DNA from: an uncultured Oscillospiraceae bacterium | GTDB lineage: Bacteria; Bacillota; Clostridia; Oscillospirales; Acutalibacteraceae | Assembly: GCA_900549675.1 (NCBI GenBank) | Contig: URPG01000042.1 | Span: forward strand, 1 to 11,092 | Length of the DNA stretch: 11,092 bases | Reading direction: 5' to 3' | In this document: piece after piece, positions 6,344 to 11,092 of the stretch | How the letters are laid out: each line of letters opens with the position of its first letter | Position numbering within the stretch: position 1 is the first letter of the stretch | Translations under genes and position numbers: made by a program | Notes under the pieces: model-generated | The model's database searches: none | Told to the model about the DNA's origin: nothing | What the model saw: only the letters and a program-made list of their open reading frames with translations

Positions 6344-7198
6344 AAATTAATGGGATTATTCCGTTCACCGCAAAATGAACTGGAAAAAGGCGGGCGCAAA
6401 CCCGGTGATGAAGAAAATACCGGTATACAGACAACATGCCCAAGCTGCACTGCTGTTCTCAATGAATCTGATTTATGGGAAAACGAGAAGGTTTGCCCCG
6501 AATGCGGATATCATTTCCGGCTCGGTCCCCGACAAAGAATCGGATTTTTAACCGATGCCGATAGCTTTGAAGAAATAGACGGTGATTTAAAAAGCCGTGA
6601 TATTCTACAATTTCCCGGATATCCTGCCAAATTGAAAAATGCACGTTTGGCTTCTCGCGAAAAAGAGGCTGTTTTATGCGGCATTGCCACAATTGAAGGT
6701 GAAAAAACGGCCATTTTTGCCATGGATCCGGCTTTTATGATGGGCAGTATGGGTACAGTCGTCGGAGAAAAAATCACCCATCTGTTTGAATATGCCACTG
6801 AGCATGATTTACCGGTAATTGGCTTTACAGTTTCCGGCGGTGCCAGAATGCAGGAGGGGATCCTCTCACTTATGCAAATGGCAAAAACCAGTGCAGCCGT
6901 TAAAAAACACAGTAACAAAGGTCTTTTGTATATTGTTGTACTGACAGACCCTACCACAGGCGGCGTGACGGCCAGCTTTGCCATGGAGGGTGATATTATC
7001 TTAGCGGAGCCGAAAGCCACCATTGGCTTTGCCGGTGCCAGAGTCATTGAACAAACCATCCGGAAAAAACTGCCGGCAGGATTTCAAAAATCCGAATTTT
7101 TACTGGAGCATGGCTTTGTAGATGCAATTGTCAAACGCAGTGAACAGCGTAATGTACTGGCTAACCTGCTCACAATGCACAAAAAGGAGGTATGGTGA
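6341..7198 (+). CDS. accD: Acetyl-CoA carboxylase, carboxyltransferase beta subunit
   Basis: AccD and AccA together transfer the carboxyl group from carboxybiotin to acetyl-CoA, giving malonyl-CoA. The 285-residue protein is close to the usual 280-305. The AccD-specific zinc ribbon is intact: Cys33 and Cys36 in CPSC, Cys52 and Cys55 in CPECGYHF. The carboxyltransferase (crotonase-fold) domain follows, with FTVSGGARMQEGILSLMQM (162-180), DPTTGGVTASFA (203-214) and PKATIGFAGARVIEQT (224-239). The start is TTG, chosen for spacing from AGGAG at 6328-6332; an ATG three codons later would change little. The gene begins 4 nt after the accC stop, and the accA ATG begins after a single intervening base, so the three subunits are translationally coupled, as expected for a stoichiometric complex. 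Confidence 0.96.
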   Translation: MKLMGLFRSPQNELEKGGRKPGDEENTGIQTTCPSCTAVLNESDLWENEKVCPECGYHFRLGPRQRIGFLTDADSFEEIDGDLKSRDILQFPGYPAKLKNARLASREKEAVLCGIATIEGEKTAIFAMDPAFMMGSMGTVVGEKITHLFEYATEHDLPVIGFTVSGGARMQEGILSLMQMAKTSAAVKKHSNKGLLYIVVLTDPTTGGVTASFAMEGDIILAEPKATIGFAGARVIEQTIRKKLPAGFQKSEFLLEHGFVDAIVKRSEQRNVLANLLTMHKKEVW

Positions 7199-7202
7199 AA
7201 TG
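7184..7202 (+). promoter_or_regulatory. accA ribosome binding site and start
   Basis: AAGGAGG (7184-7190) precedes the ATG at 7200 by 9 nt. The same frame is open upstream to 7122, but those 26 codons lie wholly within accD, have no family similarity and lack a ribosome site, so 7200 is the start. Confidence 0.88.
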
Positions 7203-7964
7203 GGTGCTTATGAAAAACTTAAAATTACCCGTTCTTCGGGGCGGCCCACCAGTATCTCTTTTGTGAATCATATTTTTGAGGATTTTTTTGAACTTCACGG
7301 GGACCGGCGTTTCTCCGATGACGCGGCTATTATCGGTGGTATTGCCAAATTAAATGGTAAACCCGTCACTGTGATTGCCATTGAAAAGGGAACCGATTTA
7401 AAGGATAAAATTGCCCGTAATTTCGGCGCTCCCAATCCGGAGGGTTACCGAAAAGCCCTGCGTTTGATGAAGCAGGCAGAAAAATTCCGCCGTCCTGTGG
7501 TTTGTTTTATCGATACCTCAGGGGCCTTCTGCGGCATCGGTGCAGAAGAAAGAGGGCAAGGGCAGGCCATTGCCGAAAACCTCATGGAAATGATGGATTT
7601 AAAGGTTCCGATTATTTCAATTTTAATCGGTGAGGGTGGCAGCGGCGGTGCTCTGGCTTTAGGGGTATCGGATGAGGTTTGGATGATGGAAAATGCCGTT
7701 TATTCCGTTATTTCTCCCGAGGGCTGTGCCAGTATTCTTTGGAAAGACGCTAAAAAAGTAAAAGAAGCCGCTGAATGTTTGAAAATTACGGCACAGGATA
7801 TGCTGAAAATGCAGGTCATTGAAAAAATATTTGAGGAGAAACCCGACTTTAAAGACGTTTATTCGGACATAAAACAGAACCTTGAGGAAAAGCTTTCTTC
7901 TCTTTACACCTTACCTACAGAAGAACTTCTTATCAAACGATATGAACGTTTTCGAAAATTCTAA
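7200..7964 (+). CDS. accA: Acetyl-CoA carboxylase, carboxyltransferase alpha subunit
   Basis: AccA is the partner of AccD and supplies part of the carboxybiotin-binding half of the active site. The protein has 254 residues, well below the 319 of E. coli AccA. It begins directly with AYEKLKITRSSGRPTS, equivalent to the E. coli segment after its helical N-terminal extension, so that extension is absent. The catalytic domain is complete: FFELHGDRRFSDD, GAPNPEGYRKALRLMKQAEKF, CFIDTSGAFCGIGAEERGQG, LIGEGGSGGALALG and SVISPEGCASILWKD, with the paired Gly-Gly oxyanion-hole regions intact. Short AccA proteins are, to my knowledge, common in Clostridia. It is the last gene of the operon; a strong terminator starts 7 nt after its stop codon. 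Confidence 0.96.
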   Translation: MGAYEKLKITRSSGRPTSISFVNHIFEDFFELHGDRRFSDDAAIIGGIAKLNGKPVTVIAIEKGTDLKDKIARNFGAPNPEGYRKALRLMKQAEKFRRPVVCFIDTSGAFCGIGAEERGQGQAIAENLMEMMDLKVPIISILIGEGGSGGALALGVSDEVWMMENAVYSVISPEGCASILWKDAKKVKEAAECLKITAQDMLKMQVIEKIFEEKPDFKDVYSDIKQNLEEKLSSLYTLPTEELLIKRYERFRKF

Positions 7965-7970
7965 TCATTC

Positions 7971-7997
7971 CTCCTCGGCAATCCGAGGAGTTTTTTT
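7971..7997 (+). terminator. Strong intrinsic terminator of the fab-acc operon
   Basis: CTCCTCGG (7971-7978), loop CAAT, CCGAGGAG (7983-7990) form a perfect GC-rich 8-bp stem followed at once by seven T residues (7991-7997). It is seven nt after the accA stop. The opposite strand lacks a U-tract, so it acts on + strand transcripts only. Confidence 0.94.
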
Positions 7998-7998
7998 G

Positions 7999-8034
7999 TT
8001 TTCAACAAGTTTTGTTATTTTTGTTGAAAATTTT
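7999..8034 (+). terminator. Second AT-rich hairpin, possible back-up terminator
   Basis: TTTTCAACAA (7999-8008) and TTGTTGAAAA (8021-8030) are perfect 10-bp complements around a 12-nt loop, and four T residues follow. It lies directly after the main terminator. The stem has only two G-C pairs. It may be a weak back-up terminator or an unrelated palindromic site. Confidence 0.45.
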
Positions 8035-8112
8035 CACGTTATTTCTTTAGCCTCACTAAATTTAACAGAATTATGAATTTTATGAGAATCCACACAGATT
8101 GCAAAAGTTTTA

Positions 8113-8121
8113 TGGTATAAT
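8113..8121 (+). promoter_or_regulatory. Candidate extended -10 promoter
   Basis: TGGTATAAT has a perfect TATAAT at 8116-8121 with the TGn extension. No good -35 lies at the right distance; TTGCAA at 8099-8104 is only 11 nt away. Transcription would start near A8128, exactly where the closing stem of the foldable segment begins. It would drive a small RNA or a leader of about 490 nt before the DAHP synthase gene. Confidence 0.55.
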
Positions 8122-8127
8122 AACCTC

Positions 8128-8287
8128 ACGGCGCAAGCAAAATCAGAGATTTTGACGTTTAAGAAAACACGGAATCTTCATTGAGAGCAAGCATACAATT
8201 AAATCAACAGAGCTTTCAGCCTGAATGAAATTCATGATTTCATGACCCTTTCCCTTTACAAAGTCATGCGTTTTGGGTGGGTGTCGT
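8128..8287 (+). ncRNA. Candidate structured RNA or structured 5' leader
   Basis: Hand folding gives a closed structure of about 160 nt. The ends pair: ACGGCGC (8128-8134) with GTGTCGT (8281-8287), seven pairs with two G-U. Inside are a perfect 7-bp hairpin CAAAATC-AGA-GATTTTG (8138-8154); a 12-bp helix joining 8177-8188 to 8212-8225 with a two-nt bulge and two G-U pairs; and a hairpin CATGAC/GTCATG (8241-8246 with 8263-8268). ATGAAAT/ATTTCAT (8225-8243) and CCC-TTT-CCC with GGG-T-GGG (8246-8254 with 8275-8281) offer competing pairings. The size and end-pairing resemble a 6S-type or riboswitch-like RNA, but I recognise no family consensus. No energy calculation was done. Confidence 0.35.
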
Positions 8288-8301
8288 AAAGATAAAATTA
8301 A

Positions 8302-8354
8302 AGCAGAGATATAATTGCTAATCCAATGTTTTTTGTTATTCTGCTGAATTATAT
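8302..8354 (+). other. Interleaved complementary segments (pseudoknot or switch)
   Basis: AGCAGA (8302-8307) complements TCTGCT (8340-8345), and ATATAATT (8309-8316) complements AATTATAT (8347-8354). The order is a-b-a'-b', with one base between a and b and one between a' and b'. Both helices can coexist only as a pseudoknot; otherwise they compete. A T6 run (8329-8334) lies between. Confidence 0.35.
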
Positions 8355-8398
8355 ACTATCATGGACTTTGACAAGAGAAGTCTATCTGAAATTCACTC

Positions 8399-8450
8399 TT
8401 TGTACAAGTCTTCATTAAGAACCTTATTGCGCATCCGAACTTCGTACAAA
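8399..8450 (+). repeat. Long imperfect inverted repeat
   Basis: TTTGTACAAGT (8399-8409) pairs with ACTT-c-GTACAAA (8439-8450): 11 base pairs with a single bulged C at 8443, around a 29-nt loop. The left arm also contains the 8-nt palindrome TTGTACAA (8400-8407). It could be an RNA stem in the leader or a DNA operator; neither is established. Confidence 0.45.
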
Positions 8451-8621
8451 CAAAAATTTCGGCGGTTTGTTTTCTCATTAAAGTATATGCTGTTTTCTGC
8501 CACACAGCGTAAAACTTCACTCATCCATTTTTCCTATTAATTTCTGTTTAAAGTATGCCTGAGCCCTCTTATTCTTTTCGCATTTTTTTAAAAACTATCA
8601 ACATAATGGAGAAATCATCTT

Positions 8622-9653
8622 ATGGCTATGAACATCATAAAGCAATTACCCGAACCGGAAGAAGTCAAAGCGACTCATCCGTTAACGCCTGCCCTGGCGG
8701 AAATAAAGAGAAAAAGAGATGCAGAAATTCGCTCTGTTTTTACGGGAGAATCCAATCGATTCATCGCTATCGTCGGACCCTGTTCAGCGGATAATGAAGA
8801 TTCTGTTTTAGAATACTGTGAAAAATTGGCAAAAGTCAGTGAGAAAATTGCCGATAAAGTATTGGTGATTCCACGGGTCTATACCAATAAACCCCGTACC
8901 ACAGGCGCCGGTTACAAAGGAATGCTTCACCAGCCTTCACCCGATGAAAAACCCAATCTTTTGGGGGGCATTTTAGCTATACGCAAAATGCATTTGCGCG
9001 TTATGGCAGAAACCGGTCTGACTGCAGCGGACGAAATGCTATATCCCGAAAATCGTGCTTACCTGGACGACCTGCTCTCTTATGAAGCTGTTGGTGCTCG
9101 TTCTGTTGAAAATCAACAGCATCGTTTGACCTCCAGCGGTATGAATATTCCTGTCGGTATGAAAAATCCCACCAGCGGCGATTTTTCTGTCATGTTTAAT
9201 TCCGTTCTCGCCGCACAAGGCACCCATCACTTTATTTACCGCAATTATGAAGTTCGCACAGACGGAAACGACCTTGCGCATGTCATTTTGCGCGGCGGTG
9301 TCAATAAATACGGCAACAATGTTCCCAATTATCACTATGAGGATTTGACGCGCTTATGTACGATGTACCATGAACTAGACTTGAAAAATCCAGACGCCAT
9401 TATAGATGTGAATCACTCCAATTCCAATAAGCAGTTTAAAGAACAAATCAGGATTGTCAGCGAGGTTTTACACAGCCGCAATTATAATGCCGCATTGAAA
9501 TCTTTGATTAAAGGTGTAATGATAGAAAGCTATTTGATAGAGGGTACTCAGCCCATTGACTGTGACAGAGTATATGGCAAGTCTATAACAGACCCTTGCC
9601 TTGGCTGGAAAGACACTGAGGCACTACTGTATAAAATAGCTGAAAACTGCTAA
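8622..9653 (+). CDS. aroF: 3-deoxy-7-phosphoheptulonate (DAHP) synthase, class I
   Basis: This enzyme condenses phosphoenolpyruvate with erythrose 4-phosphate, the first step of the shikimate pathway to aromatic amino acids. The 343 residues match the AroF/AroG/AroH type (about 350). Motifs in order: IVGPCSADN with the metal-ligand Cys54, NKPRTTGAGYKGM with Lys99, GARSVENQQHR (158-168), VGMKNPTSGDFSV, HVILRGG (220-226), DVNHSNSNK with His265, VMIESY with Glu302, and YGKSITDPCLGW with Asp324. Cys, His, Glu and Asp form the expected metal site. The PRTTGAGYKG loop is one residue longer than the E. coli PRTTVGWKG. Which amino acid inhibits it cannot be read from sequence, so the symbol is generic. 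The start is the ATG at 8622 after GGAGA (8608-8612); ATG 8628 is possible. The long upstream region may regulate it. Confidence 0.95.
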   Translation: MAMNIIKQLPEPEEVKATHPLTPALAEIKRKRDAEIRSVFTGESNRFIAIVGPCSADNEDSVLEYCEKLAKVSEKIADKVLVIPRVYTNKPRTTGAGYKGMLHQPSPDEKPNLLGGILAIRKMHLRVMAETGLTAADEMLYPENRAYLDDLLSYEAVGARSVENQQHRLTSSGMNIPVGMKNPTSGDFSVMFNSVLAAQGTHHFIYRNYEVRTDGNDLAHVILRGGVNKYGNNVPNYHYEDLTRLCTMYHELDLKNPDAIIDVNHSNSNKQFKEQIRIVSEVLHSRNYNAALKSLIKGVMIESYLIEGTQPIDCDRVYGKSITDPCLGWKDTEALLYKIAENC

Positions 9654-9684
9654 ACTATCTTGGCATATCTTTTGGAGGATATTT

Positions 9685-10521
9685 ATGAAAAAATTATTAA
9701 TTGCACTTAAAGGTTTTATTGTGGGCGGTACAATGCTGGTACCGGGTGTCAGCGGCGGTTCAATGGCGATGATCTTAGGGATTTATGATGATTTAATCTC
9801 ATCTGTCAGTTCCTTTTTTAAGAATGTTAAACGCAATGCCGCTTTCTTGTCTTTATTTGTTTTATGTGCGGTCATTGGCATTGTTTTATGTGCCGGACCC
9901 CTTGAAACGCTCACCGACAAATACCCTAAAATGATTTTATTCTTCTTTATTGGTGCCATTGCCGGCGGAGCCCCTATGATGGTCCGCAAAGCTAACATTA
10001 AAAAATTTGATTGGCGCTGTATTTTATATCCTTTAATCGGCTGTCTTTCTGTCTTTTTAATTTCTAAAATTCCACAAGGTATTTTTACCACCACCGGCAC
10101 AGGATTCTTCCACTCTTTTATGCTTTTGGTGGCTGGCCTAATTGTTGCCATAGCACTTATTTTACCCGGTATCAGCACCTCTCATATGCTTCTTACTTTA
10201 GGTTTATATGATGGTATTTTAAAAACCCTCAAATCTCATAATATTGGCGAAATGCTTTCTTTATTGCCGCTGATTATCGGTATCGGAGCAGGTATTATTC
10301 TTTGCACCCGTCTACTGGAAAATTTACTGAATCAGCACCCTGCTGTCACGTATCTTATCGTGTTCGGATTTTTAATTGGTTCCGTAGTTGATGTTTTCCC
10401 CGGCATGCCTACGGGATGGGAAATCCCCATCTGCATTGTTTTATTTGCTGCCGGATTTTTTGCCATCTATTTTATGTCAAAATTAGAAGAAAAGAAAGAG
10501 CTGGCTGAAAGCAAGTCTTGA
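9685..10521 (+). CDS. DUF368 family membrane protein (PopT-type undecaprenyl phosphate translocase)
   Basis: The 278-residue polytopic inner-membrane protein belongs to the DUF368 family. Members called PopT have been implicated in returning undecaprenyl phosphate from the outer to the inner leaflet for reuse in cell wall synthesis; applying that to this protein is inference. Two related motifs mark the family: VPGVSGGSMAMILGIYD (19-35) and LPGISTSHMLLTLGLYD (160-176), 141 residues apart, showing an internal duplication. Hydrophobic segments run at about 9-33, 53-70, 82-98, 112-127, 143-161, 192-207, 221-238 and 247-264, with a charged C-terminal tail (KLEEKKELAESKS). A strong GGAGGA (9674-9679) lies 5 nt before the ATG. 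It starts 31 nt after aroF, so co-transcription is likely, though a functional link is not obvious. Confidence 0.88.
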   Translation: MKKLLIALKGFIVGGTMLVPGVSGGSMAMILGIYDDLISSVSSFFKNVKRNAAFLSLFVLCAVIGIVLCAGPLETLTDKYPKMILFFFIGAIAGGAPMMVRKANIKKFDWRCILYPLIGCLSVFLISKIPQGIFTTTGTGFFHSFMLLVAGLIVAIALILPGISTSHMLLTLGLYDGILKTLKSHNIGEMLSLLPLIIGIGAGIILCTRLLENLLNQHPAVTYLIVFGFLIGSVVDVFPGMPTGWEIPICIVLFAAGFFAIYFMSKLEEKKELAESKS

Positions 10522-10610
10522 ACACTTTCTTGAATATTTCCCTTATTCCATACCGTTTTAAACTTCGGCTGAATCGTTTTTTATCTCTTTGGATTGAGAG
10601 GGGCAGAAAA
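10522..10610 (+). other. Gap between DUF368 gene and sensor gene
   Basis: This 89-nt gap has no convincing terminator or promoter. AAAC/GTTT around 10559-10578 followed by T6 is only a 4-bp stem. AGAGGGG (about 10597-10603) is the ribosome site of the next gene, 7 nt before its ATG. Confidence 0.5.
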
Positions 10611-11092
10611 ATGAAGGGTATCTCCCGACGTTGGTTTGTCAATACTGTCGGTATTATTGTTGTAGTCTTAGTGACTTTTATCACTGTACTTTCTTTTGCT
10701 GTGCAAAGTTATTCCTACAACAGCATTCAGCAAGTATTAAAAGGGCGTGTGGACGAGCTGCTCAACGTGCTCTCCTCAGGCTCGTCGGGTTATAAAACAT
10801 CAACAGACTTTTCAACAGTATCACGAAATTATATTGAAAACTTTCCGGATAAAAATGCTATGGAGATTATGGGCATTGACCGTACGGGGCGAATTTTTAT
10901 CACATCCACGGGTTTTAATCCCGATTTTAATCAGCCGATGCCCGACTATGAAGAGGCACTGGCCAGTAATTCAAACTACGGATTTAAAGTGTACCGTCTG
11001 CCAACTCATGAAAAAGTAATGGCCATTACAAGAGCCGTGCGTGATACAGACGGCAATCTGTTGGGTTCTATCCGTTATGTGGTTTCTTTGCA
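10611..11092 (+). CDS. Membrane sensor protein, probably two-component histidine kinase (3' end missing)
   Basis: The frame stays open from the ATG at 10611 to the right edge, giving 160 codons. A short basic N terminus (MKGISRRW) precedes one strong membrane helix at about residues 11-32. What follows is an extracytoplasmic sensor region: a helical start (SYNSIQQVLKGRVDELLNVL, 36-55), then a PAS/Cache-like stretch with MEIMGIDRTGRIFITSTGF (84-102), and MAITRAVRDTDGNLLGSIRYVVSL at the edge. This layout is typical of clostridial membrane histidine kinases with a single Cache-like sensor domain. The HAMP, dimerisation and ATPase domains that would prove this lie beyond the window, so a methyl-accepting protein or a diguanylate cyclase with the same front end remains possible. 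The start is supported by AGAGGGG 7 nt upstream. The ligand is unknown. Confidence 0.72.
   Translation, partial: MKGISRRWFVNTVGIIVVVLVTFITVLSFAVQSYSYNSIQQVLKGRVDELLNVLSSGSSGYKTSTDFSTVSRNYIENFPDKNAMEIMGIDRTGRIFITSTGFNPDFNQPMPDYEEALASNSNYGFKVYRLPTHEKVMAITRAVRDTDGNLLGSIRYVVSL

Larger units (their letters stand above)
8035..8621 (+). other. Long gene-free region upstream of the DAHP synthase gene
   Basis: Nearly 600 nt without a supportable coding sequence on either strand; the longest thing with a start codon and no overlap with a real gene is a 15-codon frame at 8082 with no ribosome site. It is AT-rich and unusually full of inverted repeats: an extended -10 at 8113-8121, a foldable stretch at 8128-8287, interleaved complements at 8302-8354, an 11-bp stem at 8399-8450 and a small stem ATGCTGT/ACAGCGT at 8487-8510. 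The 9-nt TTAAAGTAT recurs at 8478-8486 and 8548-8556. No tRNA, T-box consensus or known riboswitch core was recognised. Confidence 0.6.

Noticed and set aside
6511..7059. 182-codon - strand frame across accD
   Set aside because: Longest antisense frame, but entirely opposite conserved AccD motifs and without coding features of its own.
7882..8076. 64-codon + strand frame overlapping the accA end and terminator
   Set aside because: It runs through the terminator stem and the T-tract, has no ribosome site and overlaps conserved AccA.
8082..8129. 15-codon frame before the extended -10, considered as an attenuator leader peptide
   Set aside because: No ribosome site, only one Phe pair and no run of Trp, Phe or Tyr, and it would lie upstream of the best promoter.
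8271..8290. GGGTGG considered as a T-box antiterminator core
   Set aside because: Only the first six bases match; the following bases do not fit the ACCGCG part, and no specifier stem or downstream terminator was found.
8314..8334. ATTG-CTAATC-CAAT-G-T6 considered as an intrinsic terminator
   Set aside because: The stem is only four mostly A-T pairs, too weak to support a call.
8555..8794. 79-codon + strand frame overlapping the start of the DAHP synthase gene
   Set aside because: Its second half is an alternative frame of aroF and it lacks a ribosome site.
10747..11019. 90-codon + strand frame inside the sensor gene
   Set aside because: The frame starting at 10611 with a ribosome site, membrane helix and sensor-like sequence runs through it and stays open to the window edge.

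Overview
The window reads as chromosomal DNA of a low-to-moderate GC Firmicute, most likely a member of the Clostridia (Oscillospiraceae/Lachnospiraceae-like). Reasons: purine-rich Shine-Dalgarno sites before every gene, a FabK-type enoyl-ACP reductase, a dispersed-subunit acetyl-CoA carboxylase whose AccA lacks the N-terminal extension of the E. coli protein, and a Clostridia-style biotin carboxylase. The lineage is inferred from protein flavour, not proven. All recognised genes are on the + strand.

Region 1 (2-7964) is a type II fatty acid synthesis operon cut by the left edge: fabK (3' part) - fabD - fabG - fabF - accB - fabZ - accC - accD - accA. AccA, AccB, AccC and AccD make malonyl-CoA. 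FabD loads malonate onto ACP, FabF elongates, FabG reduces the ketone, FabZ dehydrates and FabK reduces the double bond. No acyl carrier protein gene lies between these genes. The fabF-accA half is tightly packed. The fabD-fabG (127 nt), fabG-fabF (136 nt) and accB-fabZ (87 nt) gaps are wider. Each of these carries a short hairpin close to the next ribosome binding site, and the fabG-fabF gap also has an extended -10 promoter. A strong intrinsic terminator at 7971-7997 ends the operon, followed by a second AT-rich hairpin.

Region 2 (7998-8621) is about 620 nt without a convincing gene. It contains an extended -10 promoter (8113-8121), a stretch that can fold into a closed multi-branch RNA (8128-8287) with competing pairings, interleaved complementary segments (8302-8354), a long imperfect hairpin (8399-8450) and a 9-nt direct repeat. 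It is either a long regulated leader of the next gene or a separate small RNA gene. This is the part of the window least explained by known features.

Region 3 (8622-11092) holds a class I DAHP synthase (entry to the shikimate pathway), a DUF368/PopT-family polytopic membrane protein (a family linked to recycling of undecaprenyl phosphate), and the first 160 codons of a membrane sensor protein, probably a two-component histidine kinase, cut by the right edge. The window is mostly core metabolism. I found no mobile element, CRISPR array, tRNA or rRNA, and no evidence of a wholly new multi-gene system.
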